NCBI GenBank assembly: GCA_020736575.1
Contig: JAGPYM010000002.1
Coordinates: 1,612,001-1,676,000 of the forward strand
Direction: 5' to 3'
Length of the DNA stretch: 64,000 nt
Source of the DNA: Thelonectria olida
Lineage: Eukaryota > Ascomycota > Sordariomycetes > Hypocreales > Nectriaceae
In this document: positions 20,960 to 31,989 of the stretch, piece by piece
Position numbering within the stretch: position 1 is the stretch's first letter
Layout: every line of letters starts with the position of its first letter
The notes under the pieces: generated by a model
What the model saw: only the letters and a program-made list of their open reading frames with translations
Databases searched by the model: none
What the model was told of the DNA's origin: nothing
Made by a program: the position numbers and the translations under genes

Positions 20960-22274
20960 TTACAAGGACAAACTATTCTGGTTCCCAAACGCGTCACGCT
21001 TCAAAGAGATGACGTCCTTGGCCAGTGTGATGCCTTGGTACGTCATGCCCTTGGAGAAATCCTTGACAGCGTCATGAATGTTCTTAAATATCTAAGGCCA
21101 GTTAGCATAATGGGCGATAAGAGAGAAAGGTGAGCCTACAGCTTCGAGCCTCTTGAAAGAGCTAATAACGAGATACGCAGATGCGCCAGGGAAGTCCCGA
21201 CATTGTTCAAAGTCTCCATCACACCCATTTTCATCAGCAAGCGTATCGCACTGCATGTGCGGTGGCCCATTCAAGGCGTTGGAGGTGGCTTGAGGAACGA
21301 GTCGTCCTCGTGTTTCGCTTCAGTTAGGTTTCTCTTCCAACCCCTAACCATCTCTTCCCAGCAATTAGGGGCAAGAGTGTGTTTCCATTTACCGATACCC
21401 TCATTGAGCCAGGCTCTGGCATGGCCCTTGGCATCAACGGCAACAATATCGGCCTTTCCATCTCCGTTCAGATCAGCAAACTTGAAACTGGCGCATTTCG
21501 TGCCAACGGCACCGTAGTTCTTCCGCATTTTGATACTGCCATCCTCATTGACGGCGATGAAATCTGCCAGGCTCGCACAGTACCGCCTAAATCAGCAATA
21601 ATGTAATCGGCAATGCCGTCATCGACGGGACTTCTGATAGTGTCGACCTCTTCCCAAACGCCATAGCTGTTGAAGATGGTCCCTTTCTTCGACCAGTTGC
21701 CGCCAATGACGTCGAGTCTGCCGAGGATTCCAAGTCCGACGTTTGGTACGTCTTTGGCGGTCAACTTAACCGGAGTCGTTAGCCATCCGAGGGACTAGGC
21801 ATCCATAATAGCATTAAACCAGGCGGTAGCCATCTTCTCGTAATGAGAACAACAGCCTCTGGGGCTTCAGAGACAGCGGCACCGATGGTTTCATCGGTTA
21901 AATCATGAGATTTGACAAGTTCAACTTCCTTATCCATATTGTTTGTTCCGGCATGGATGGATGAGAATGTCATTCGGACGAGCTTTGATTGGCAGTCCGA
22001 TATGGCCAAGAATGTCTCGCAAATATTTCCCACAATGTCCCTCATGGTCGTTGTGTACCATTTTACCATCTCAGAGACTCCCAACCATGTCGACACTGAG
22101 TTCCGAGTCGGTACTGAAATTGAGAAGCTTCTCGCGAAGCCGTCTTCGGGAACCCGTGGTATCTGAGGAGCCACTTCCCTTGGTAATGGAGTCTCCAAGA
22201 GGCATGGTACGGAGAGCTGGCATGTCCACAGCTGCTGTTGCAGGGATATTTGTTGGTTTGAGTCGAGGCAACGT
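20960..22274 (-). pseudogene. Decayed GDSL/SGNH esterase with FG-GAP (VCBS) repeats
   Basis: Remains of a secreted SGNH-hydrolase joined to FG-GAP repeats. The catalytic block I survives (RTMPLGDSITKGSGSSDTTG, near 22200), then VDMVGSL, followed by an in-frame TGA (22079-22081) where the family usually has an Arg codon, then KARPNDILIH. A repeated ATCC in CATCCATCC (about 21950) shifts the frame into HAGTNNMDKEVEL, the block holding an oxyanion Asn. More shifts lie near 21830-21855, 21550 and 21280. Between them are FG-GAP repeats (ADYIIADLGGTVRAW; FADLNGDGKADIVAVDAKG). A C-terminal Cys-rich piece (CDTLADENGCDGDFEQC) is followed by a 48-nt intron-like gap (GTAGGC...CCTTAG) and IFKNIHDAVKDFSKGMTYQG, with a stop at 20960. 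At least five lesions make it non-functional. The 5' end is uncertain. Confidence 0.85.
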
Positions 22275-24610
22275 GCATAATTGCCCCTTTTCCCGATATT
22301 GCAGTACTCTTGGCTACCATCGAAGTGGGATGCATCTGCGCCATTTTAGGCAGGTTTGAAGTTCCAAGTCGAGGACTGGATCCTTTGGGCAGACAAGATA
22401 TCGTGTGACCTTGAAGACCCTCCACTGCTATGTCTATCAGTTGTGTGATGCAGGCACAGTCGCCAGAGATGAATAGGATCGTGGAGACCCGAAGTCATTT
22501 AGACCTGCTTGGCAGGGGCAATGCTGTCTGGTGCAACGCCTCCGGCCGAAGGATTTTAAGCTCAGCTGCGCTTAACTCGCAAGCCGTTCAAGCAGAGGGG
22601 CCGCACTAACGTGCCTCCACGGTTCCTGAATAGTATCCAATGGAGTAAATGCTGTGTGATAGTTGGGTGATTGCCATTCCTAGGAGTCGTGATGGAGGCT
22701 GTGGGGGCAAACGATGGGGCTTTGCTGTGTGATAAACCTCTAGAGTATCACACGGCAAGGAGCAACTGTCGGATGTCCCGCAAAGGCAATGGCTCAATCC
22801 CATGTCTTGCTTTTGCTTCCCTAACTTCAGGTTAGCTATCACAGACCGCCTGGTTAAATGCAGATATCAAACTTACAGAGATTCTGCCCTTGTCCTACAA
22901 CTATGTACGTCTTTGCCAACTGCCTCTCGCAGTCGTCCCTCTGTGGAACTAGATTCCATCGCCATGATATGATCATATTAAGTCGGGGGCAGAAGGAGAC
23001 TCGTGAACCAACAACCACAACTAAGGATCGACCATCGACAACCAACAAACCAATCACATATCAAGCCGTCTGTCAGAACAGGAAATAGTTAGACATGATT
23101 GGTGCTGTTGAACGGGTCCCACAAGTAATTTTCGGATACAATCAATCCTATGAGGCTGAGGGCTGATCAAATAGGCCTATTGTGTAGGCTGCAAGCTGTG
23201 TCTAGGGAGAAGCTCGGTCTCCAGGAACATCCCGAGAACCCATGGTGGCTTCAGGTCTGCTCCCGAGGAATGGTCTCAACACCGAGAAGGTCCCCGGTTC
23301 GAGCCCAGGCGGAATCACATATTATTGCAGTTTAGTTTAGAGGTGGACGAGGGGGTTTGGATCGGGTGCTGACGGCCATATCCTCGAACAGCCTGTTGCT
23401 ATCATACCCAAGTGTCCGCATAGGACGACAGGGAGAAGATCAGTCAGTAATTACTAGTTAGTGACATTCATTGCCCGTTCTAGACTTCGGCGGTTGGCTT
23501 GCTTACTTGCTCAAACACGTGGTCCACGTTCCGCTTCTTCCTTGGAAGCAAGTGGCAGGCAAGGGCGAGTCACAGTGGCGGAATACTCGGGGTTCTGAAA
23601 GGACCGGATTCGTCTCACCGATTGTTAGAAAGGCGTTTGTTCCTGTCGACCTTGTTGTGATGCGGAGAGAGGGCCAAGTGAGGCTAGACTGAAGAAGTTT
23701 GTGGGCTTGGGGGCCATCGGAGGGCGCCGTTGAAAAAGTGGGGACACTTCAGCCAAGCTTCTCCTCAGGGCGTCCGTCCAGCCACCATCATTCACAGTCT
23801 CACTCTCACAACCTCCGCATGCGGCACGCCTCGTTAGCTCTGGGTTCATCTACTGACTCCACTGCTTCTGGACCCTCCACTCTTCTATGGAACCGTTGCA
23901 ATGTGCATTGGCGAGGTGGAGTAGCTGCCGCCACAACCGATCGATGGGATCTCAAACATCCCAAATCAACCCACCAACTCTTCTTTTCGACATGGAACGC
24001 CGCTGGCTTCGGTACGACGACACGATTAAGTGTGTTCGTACACCGCCCTCGAGACCCCTGCGTGCGTCGAAACCTACAATTCAACCACCTGTTCGCACGA
24101 CGACGGCTAAATCCGAAGGGTAGCGCCAGCTTCAGATCCCTGCGTGCAGCGAACTCTTTCTTTGTGTGTGCCAGAGCAGAGTTATGCATGTCTCGGCTCG
24201 GCTCGTCCAGTGTGGCCTAGCTTCTGCTCGGAAGGGCAGAACATGTCTCACAGTTCTCATGATACACTTGCAGGTCTCTGATGTTTCGCGACTGTCGTCG
24301 TCTCCGTATCAAGTCCAATTCTCTCTCTTACATACCTCAATACTGCAGGTAGCCAAACAGGTATAGAGGCCCTCTCGAGTCTACCCGAAACTTCGTCTCA
24401 TCTCGGTTGCACCCACCTGCGGCGACCTGCCAGAATTCCGTCCGTCCAGGGGGCCACAAGTAGATTCAGGCAAAAAGAGTCAAATTCCAGTTTCATCCGC
24501 GTTGGATTATTAGTCATGCTACAAAACTCCTCGTCAGCTTAACGTCTCTAGTATTTTCTTTCGTCTCTTTCCATCTCCTTGTCGCTCGTGCTACTTCCTC
24601 CGGCTCCACC
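22275..24610. other. Gene-free interval beside the esterase pseudogene
   Basis: 2.3 kb without a supportable gene. At about 23290-23320 a tRNA B-box-like core (GGTTCGAGCCC) with flanking near-pairing resembles the 3' half of a tRNA, but no 5' half is present. Frames of about 170 codons at 23.7-24.2 kb lack domains and start at non-ATG codons. The last ~100 bp before 24611 are pyrimidine-rich and probably form the leader of the next gene. Confidence 0.4.
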
Positions 24611-25476
24611 ATGAGATCACTTTGTTGGTTCGGCATAGGGCTGATGATGCTGGCTGGGCAAACGTCGGGTGCCAACTTTACTATTTCCAATGGACAGATA
24701 TTTACTCCAGGCTTCGTCGTTCTTGATTCTCCGCAACCAGGCACTCCGCTTGGAGGGGGTAAGTCAATAGAAAATATCATCAAGGATCATAACTAAGCTA
24801 GCCTCAAGACACGCTACAAGTTGCCATCGATGTAACCGCCAACGGCAAGCTGTCGTTGCCGCCCCACGACGACGACGACCCCAGTCAGATCTTCAATATC
24901 ACCATGTTCCTATACAGCTACCACACGGGCCGCAACTTTACCATTTCTAATGGCACCGAGACGGCCAATAATGCAAGCCTTGGCGAGATCATGGCTTTGG
25001 AACCCAGTAGCACTGTAAAGCACGTCAACTGGGTGTGGCCAGACTGTTTGGTTGGTGATGGCACCCCAAGAACGACGACAGTGACCGAGGAACATACAAT
25101 GTGAGGCTATTTTTTTTGGACCTTGAAGCAGGGCTGGAGAAGAGCTGACTCAAACCCCGCCGTGTAGGTCTCGATCCGACAGAACTTCCGGCTGAATGGC
25201 GAGGACTATTACACCATCTTTGACGTGCCCATCTCGGTGACGAACAGCATTGAGGGGAGTGACGACCGGCCTTCTTGCGATGCGCTATCGAATGAGTTGC
25301 TCTCTTACGACGAAATTGATGCCGATGCTGCTAATGAGGTTGGCGTACTCTTTGCGCCTGGCGATGCGACCGAAGTCAAGTCAAGCAGCACGTCTGAGGC
25401 GTCGAGTGTAGGTTGGGGAGCGCATGGCGCAGGTGTTGTGTTCTTGATAGGTTTGGTATTGACCGCCAGCTTTTGA
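24611..25476 (+). CDS. Secreted, probably GPI-anchored small glycoprotein; apparent one-base frameshift
   Basis: The family is not recognised. Exons are 24611-24758, 24809-25100 and 25168-25476, with introns of 50 and 67 nt. A signal peptide covers residues 1-20 (MRSLCWFGIGLMMLAGQTSG). The mature part opens with ANFTISNGQ and has several N-glycosylation sequons (NFT, NIT, NGT, NAS). The end is a GPI signal: Ser/Thr-rich, a small-residue site near GWGAHGAG, then hydrophobic VVFLIGLVLTASF. Exon 2 begins DTLQVAIDVTANGKLSL. Near 25065-25070 (GGCACCCCAAGAACG) the frame slips. With one more base it would read KNDDSDRGTYN, run straight into exon 3 (VSIRQNFRLNGEDYYTIFD), and bring the GTGAGG donor into phase. 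As written, the spliced frame stops early. A weak GTGACC donor at 25081 would avoid this. It may be a young pseudogene or an assembly error. Confidence 0.6.
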
Positions 25477-26305
25477 GTAGCAGTGGCTCCATGTTTTCTA
25501 TTCTACGTGATACCCAAGTTTCTTATCATGTTATTAATAGTTTATTCGAAGCACCTCATACAGATTGTATGTACACGCACGAATACGTATTGTATGCAAG
25601 TTGATCTGGCCAGTGGATCTCTCCATCAAGCCTCGTCCAGCGCCATTTCTGCAAAGAGTAATTTTGTGGGGGTACTTGAGATGCAAGAAAGAACTCTCAT
25701 ATCCAATTGAGAGGCATTGAACCAGTAAGATGGATGGACATGTCTGATATTAAAATCCCATGTTGTTCCATGCAAATGCCATTTACCCTGAACTGCCTAG
25801 TTACGTACTCTAGCAGCAAAGAAGCAGGAAATACAACGGCCGCTAACCAATGCAGGTCACCACATCGCACGGATATCAACTCCCGCTTGTTGCCCCGTCC
25901 AGCATAGATCAGCCAGCCAGCCAGCCATCGACACAACAATGGCTAAATTGAAATGGCTGCCCTTCTTCATGATGGGCAATTACCCCGGATTTGAACATTA
26001 ACTCGTCCCCCGCACGTATCGACGAGGCACGGGTTTGGCTATGCTGAATGCGGCAGACCTCGGTAGATGCCGTGACAGCACATGAGCCTTCTAGGTCTAC
26101 ACATGCTTCGCAACGGAATGGGTGTTGAATAGCCGACAGATCACAATGATCTCCTTAAGATCAATCAATCTGCCCCGCGGCGTCGCCGGGTCTTGAATCA
26201 TATTTCATCCATGTTCTGCAATTGAAGTTGCCCAGCTCGACCTCCAGCGACGGCACTTACACGCGAGGCCCACATCAATCAACACAGAGAGTGAAAGACA
26301 CCATC
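25477..26305. other. Intergenic spacer upstream of the SDR gene
   Basis: 829 bp with no gene seen. It contains a short (CAGC)n run near 25909-25924 and an AT-rich 3' flank of the preceding gene. Confidence 0.4.
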
Positions 26306-27563
26306 ATGCCCATCTACCAAGGCCTCATTCCCCGAGAGGGCTTCTGTGCCGATGTCCTCGTCCGTCTCATCCGTCAAACGGCCCTCAACCCAACCTTCCT
26401 ACTCCCCCTCGTGCTCCTCGCCCGGCTCACCAAGAAAGGCGAGAACTTCGCCATTCTCCACCCTACCGCCTCCCGTCGCCTCAATGCCCTCTTTTTGCTG
26501 TCCATTGCCCGCTGGGTGAATACCTGGGCCTCGGACAAAGTCCGCAACAATTGGGTTGACGATGACTACGACTGGTCCAAGGAAATCGTCCTAGTTACCG
26601 GCGGCGCTGGCGGCATCGGAGGGAGAATTGTGAAGTTGTTAGAAGAAAAGGGAGTAACAGTTGTCGTTGTCGATGTTCAGCCAATGTCCTTTGAAGTTTG
26701 TATGGAGTCCAGCCCCACGAATGATACTTTACATAATAATTCTCCGGCCCGGCTTCCAATATCAATGCTAACTCTCTGCCTCGACAGCATCCAAAGTCCA
26801 TCACTTCGAGTGTGATATCCGATCACCCGAGAAGTTGGAAGAAGTGGCAAAAGAAATCAAGAGCAAGATTGGACATCCAACAGTAGTCATTAACAATGCC
26901 GGCGTGGCCCGAGGCAAGACAGTCCTTGAGGCTACGCCTGGTGATATTCGCTTCACCTTCGACGTCAATGCACTGGCGCTGTACTGGACGACCAAAGCAT
27001 TTCTCCCCGACATGATAGCCAACAACCACGGCATGATTGTCACAGTCTCGTCCTATGCCTCGTGGCTCTGCATCCCCAACATGGTCGACTACGGGGCGTC
27101 CAAGGCAGCGGCCTTGTCCTTCCACGAAGGACTGACAGCCGAGTTGACGACTCGCTACAAGTCCCCCAAGGTCCGCACGGTCGTGGTGCATCCGGGCCAC
27201 ACCAGGACGGCACTCTTCGCCGGCTACGATCAGAAGACGGATTTCCTGATGCCACAACTGGAGCCCGAGTCGGTGGCCGACGCTGTCGTCAAGCAGGTCC
27301 TGACCGGGCGCAGTGGGCAGGTGGTGATCCCGGGGACCGGCACGACCCTGGCTGCCCTCCGGACGCTGCCGGATTGGTATTCAGTTCGGGTGAGGGCAAA
27401 GGCAGAGACTGCCATGACAAACTTCAGGGGTCGGCAGGTGATTGAGGACGTGGATGCATCATATCACAACCAAGAAGAGGAGCCTCAGGAGGCTCAACGA
27501 GGGGAGGAGAGGGGCGAGCACCATGATACGAGTGAAAGTACAGTGTTAGTGTCGAACGAGTAG
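26306..27563 (+). CDS. Membrane-anchored short-chain dehydrogenase/reductase
   Basis: NAD(P)-dependent oxidoreductase of the classical SDR family, most like the lipid/retinol-dehydrogenase branch (RDH10/DHRS, yeast Tda5); the substrate is unknown. Exons are 26306-26699 and 26788-27563, with an 88-nt intron (GTATGG...CGACAG); the product is 389 residues. A hydrophobic N-terminal segment (about residues 22-38, NPTFLLPLVLLARL) and a second weak one suggest an ER or lipid-droplet anchor. The cofactor motif TGGAGGIG is at about 100-107, NNAG follows exon 2's start, and the catalytic pair YGASK (Tyr, Lys) comes after SSYAS. HPGHTRT matches the family PG motif. The tail is Glu/Gln-rich. The start was set at the ATG at 26306 (CATCATGCCC); upstream codons are open but begin at TTG. 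Confidence 0.88.
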
Positions 27564-28170
27564 TCCAGGGCCCGATTGATAATGAGCAGGCTACGATACG
27601 TTGTCGTACTTTACATGCATGATGTGACAAGGCCAACAACAGACAAGCCGTCAATATGACAGGAGGATTTTTGGTCTGGCGTTTAGCAATGGAGAGCCGC
27701 GTGAGAAGGATGCGGTAAGAACGGTAGTGATGCAGAGGCGAATGGCATCCGGACGGGGTCAAGGATCCCAAACCGGAGACGTACGGAGTGCAGAGTAGCA
27801 GTCTCGGGCGGTTCACAGCCGTGGTTCGCAAATCGGGACTTGCCATGATGTCGACATGTGCAGTGAATAAGCGGACAGGCCAAGACAGGGAGGTGCGTGT
27901 GAATGGATGAGTGGACGACCAAAGTGAACAAGTGGGAAAGCAGAAAATTTTTGGCATCTGAGATTAGGATGGGATCGTCCATGGGATTGCGTGACACCAG
28001 GTCGGGAACCGTACGACGCGAGGGTTCTAGACAGCTCTTTTGGGTGCGTACGTGTACTTTGGGACCGCCGATCAATTCAAGGCATGAATGAATCTAAGAA
28101 GAAGACAGAAAAGGAAGAGGAGAGGGAAAAACAAAAAATCTTTTTAGCTGGCCATGATACACATACATCT

Positions 28171-28197
28171 GATGATGATGATGACGATGATGATGAC
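28171..28197. repeat. (GAT)n/GAC trinucleotide microsatellite
   Basis: Imperfect run of GAT with interspersed GAC units; it translates to poly-Asp or poly-His depending on frame. It lies in non-coding DNA. Confidence 0.9.
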
Positions 28198-30443
28198 GGT
28201 AGAGCTCGGTCAACTTAAACCGTACGTTTTCCAAGGCGCCATGATACGGTGATAGCAGAAAGGAAGCCAAAGTGACGGGGGGTGTTTGGAAGTTGGGAAT
28301 GAGGAGCCTGGGTACCCCAGGCCCGGCGCGGGGCAGTGAGACGGCTCGGAGGGTACTAGAAGGTGCTTTACCCATAAGGTACAGTAGTATTGAGGGTATC
28401 TACAAGGGTTATGGTCGAGGCCGGGTCTTGGCTTTGTGTTGCGAGTGTGTGTGGAGAGAGTGAGAGCGAGAGAGACGGGAGAGGGGGAGAGAAAAGATTG
28501 GGCAGAAAATCCACGAAAACGGAGCCGTCCATGTGAAACGGGCTGCTGACGGAGTCTCGGAGGGGCCCGTGCCAATAGATGCCGTCTGGCGGTGGCTGCA
28601 ATGAGTTAACTGACTAATTACTATGTAGGGGCTCATCTAGGGTATCTTCTGTTTTTGGTGTTGAGGGCGAGGACAAGGTACAACTACGTGCCATGCGAAG
28701 CCCGCCAGTCGGAGACGGACAACGGCTTCCTTCTTCCCTATCTCCGCTTCTGCGCCGTCGAATGGATTGGGTAATGGTTACAGGAGGGAGGAACAGATGC
28801 AGACCCGGGACGAGCCAGGGTCTGTATGTGCATACCTGCAGTGGCGGAAGGCAAAGTTGCACGAGAACGACAGCTACGGACTACCGAGTATGGAGGAGCA
28901 GGCACAGCAGTGCAGTGCCGCAGACCGACCTCGAAATAAGGCAGAAACCACCGACAAGGTAGGCACGCGTTCGCAAGGGTCCCAGCTCGCCGGACCATCA
29001 TGAGATGATCATCGTTCGCTGCAGGTGGTCAGTCAGTTTACCGTGCCATGGCTCTTTCTGTAGGGCAGGGTGCGGCACGCATCTGCAAGGACGGACTGGG
29101 GCCGGGGTCCAGATATTTTTTAACGAATAGGGAAGAGAAGGATGAGGCAGAGAAAAGAAGCAGAAACGGGGTTCGTCGTGTCTTAGCCGCCGCCAATACG
29201 TGCGTGCCGTCAGCGGAGCGGTCATTGTATATCGAGAACAGAGGGACGGCTTTTGCCCGGCCAGCCAGCCACCAAGGTAGGCAACCCGAGAGAGGCTGAG
29301 GCTCTAACTATCTATGTACTACGAAGTATGTAGGTACGAATATGTCCAGTGCAGGACTAATGCACATGGTGAGCTTGACGCCGTTGGAAGCCATGTAAGC
29401 GAGACACGTCGGCTGAGAGCAAGCCGGCATCCCCCAGCTTGAGAACTTCCCTCGAGCTCGATTCCCAGTGCTGGAGATGGCATAGCAATCGGATTGGACA
29501 ATCGTGGGCGCGTACGGAATAGAGCTCCCCCACGCAGCGACCCTCTGGTTGTGTTGGGTTGGCCCCTCTTAATTGTGAAATGCCATGGGAACGGCCGGGG
29601 AACCGTGTGAGATGGGACGGATGGGGATCCGCATCCCATCTGATCCTATACCTGCTTGGGTGTATCCTGCCGCTTCCCTTGCAGTATTCGTACATGTTTC
29701 TGTCTGGGTAGTATGGATGGATGCGATGAGTCTTGAAGGAGACTGGGCTGCAGACACGGCCAGTTGTGAATACAACTATACTTGGCACTGAACCAAGTTG
29801 ACCGGCTAAGAACGGGGAGGTCGAGATATCCGTCGAATTGAACGCCGTAGTCAAGTCATGGATCAGAGAGATGGGACCACCGTGCTCCATGTGCTCCAAT
29901 CCTTCACGTCCATCCCGTCCACAGCCGGCGAGTTGACGAGGAAGGGTCAGGACCGGGGATATCTCGTTCACGTCCAACCAAGCTGGTTCCGGCATGTGTG
30001 TGCAGAGTATGCAATTTGTAAGAATGGATCGTCTTGTTGGTTGGCCTCGGGTTCTGGATTTGCAAGCCACAGCCAACGTACATATCCCGTACATGAGGAA
30101 ACGGGCATGGACGGGCATGGTGGCTTTGTTTCTCATGTACGAATACGTACCGCTTTCCATGTTTCCTCCTTCCTAGCTACGTGCTTGCTCTTTGCACACA
30201 GACATCCGATGCGTTCCTTCGCACTGACTCGCCCTTCTCCATTCACTGGTTACCTACTCCGTAATAGCAGAATGCCGAATACAAAGTCCCCGGCGCATAT
30301 TATACCAGTGTAAGCCTAACAACTTACGTAGTCACCCTGCCGGAGAGTTTTCTTTTCCTGTCGTTCGTCGTTCGTTCGTCTGTTTGCTGTCGACTCCATC
30401 GTTCTTTCCTGCAAAGCCAGTTAGTCACCTCCTTCCTCATTAG

Positions 30444-30469
30444 CACACACACACACACACACACACACA
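30444..30469. repeat. (CA)13 dinucleotide microsatellite
   Basis: Thirteen perfect CA units in the gene-free stretch 1.5 kb upstream of the monooxygenase gene. Confidence 0.95.
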
Positions 30470-31989
30470 ATATTAATTACTTCGCGCTTCGTACTCCGCA
30501 ACTACCTACCTCCTAAACCTCGTCTTTTTCTTTTGCTGCTTGCTCCCTGCACATTCCTCCTTCTTCTCACCACTCTTCACTCCTCCTCACTCATCCTTCT
30601 GGGGTCGTCGACCCAACCCACCACAAGGGGACCACTCCCCATGACAGCCCAGGATAAACGCAGCCAATCACGGCACCAAGACGCCCCAGCGGAGCCGAGA
30701 GACATCAGGGCGTGCGCAAGCCATTCAAGACAAGGCTCGCAGCCCGACAGGGGGAGGTGTGCACCCAAGGAGTCAAAGGAGTTTAACCTGGAGGCTCCCC
30801 CCGGCCGCCGTTATTTTTTGACAGGGAGTGTGGTGGCAGGGCGTGAGCAGAGACCACCAAAATGTCCCGCGAAATCAGACCATTTTTGTCTCCTCATCAG
30901 GTCTGCGGCGCCTGTCCCGACCCGCCTCCGCCTGCTGGCGACAATCATGTCATGCCATTTTTTTTTTTTGCTCGACAAAGTGCGAAAAGTTGATTGACCT
31001 GCCCGAAGCCGAAAGCCCTCGTGGCCCCCAGTCGCTGCGTCGTGCGTCGTGCTCCTGCGTGTCTCCAACAAGTCCCAGCCAGTCTCGTCTCGGTCCCTCG
31101 TCTCAGTCTCTCAACAAGTGCGAATCCTCACACACACCATCGGTGAACTTGTGACCGTCTGCCCGCCCGTTCGTTCGCTATATCCGCCTTTCATGTCGGA
31201 ATAGCTTCAACTACTTTGCTCTCCCCCCCTTTCTTCTTCTTCTTCTTTTCTTCTGTGGTCCTTCTTGTCCGGTCTTTTTGCCCCTCCCTCCTCGTGCGAC
31301 GCCATCGTCTTAAACGCAGAGCCTCAACACCGTCGTCGCCCTTTTGCGCTGAGCCTGAGCTGCTCTGCCCCGCGGCTCGCCCCGTCCTCCGACTCCTCCA
31401 CCGTCCGACCTGTCCCGTCCTCTTCCGCCCTGTCAAAAAATCCGCCAGCGCCAGCGCCAACACCAACACCAACAAACTTCAATATCTCGACCCAATTAAT
31501 CATCCATCGTACAAACAACAGAACAACACCCCGACCCGTTGGCCAGGTGTTGACTTGTTTTGCTACCGTCAGCCTGGACTAGACCCCCCCGGCTTGCGAG
31601 GATTCTCCTGTCACCTATCTCTCCGCCCTAGAACGTAGAGCTTGGACAACTGGAATCCCCGAGTGATACAAAAACGGTACTTGTCGACTCTGCGGACGGA
31701 CCATCTCGGGCGCAACAACATCGCCTCACCTTGTTTCTCATCTCACCGCACCTCACCTCGCCCAAACTTGCGACAGCAACTTTCCAAACCTAAGGCACAC
31801 ACGCGCACGCCCTCCGTCAGCCGCTCGCCCGTCCCCTCAACCCGCCCTCTATATCCTCCTCGATCGCCCGACTCGACCGCCCACGCTCGTCGCTCGTCGC
31901 TCTACAGGACGACCCTCTATCCCACCGCTCACGGATTCTGAGGTCGTCCATGGTCTACTGAATATCCCCCGCTCCCTCTTCAACTCGTC

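Larger units (their letters stand above)
27564..31989. other. 4.4-kb interval without a credible gene upstream of the phenol-hydroxylase-like gene
   Basis: Long non-coding stretch. It holds a GAT/GAC trinucleotide repeat (28171-28197), a CA dinucleotide repeat (30444-30469) and long C/T-rich tracts at 31200-31980 that look like a pyrimidine-rich promoter and 5' leader. A 267-codon ATG frame at 29357-30160 (minus) has no domain and a random Cys/His/Arg-rich composition. No transposon ends or tRNA were seen. Confidence 0.45.

Noticed and set aside
23260..23325. tRNA-like 3' half (B-box GGTTCGAGCCC)
   Set aside because: The T stem has a C-A mismatch and no D arm or 5' acceptor strand could be found; at best a relic, so not called a tRNA.
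29357..30160. 267-codon ATG frame on the minus strand
   Set aside because: Cys-, His- and Arg-heavy random composition with no motif; its length alone does not support a gene.
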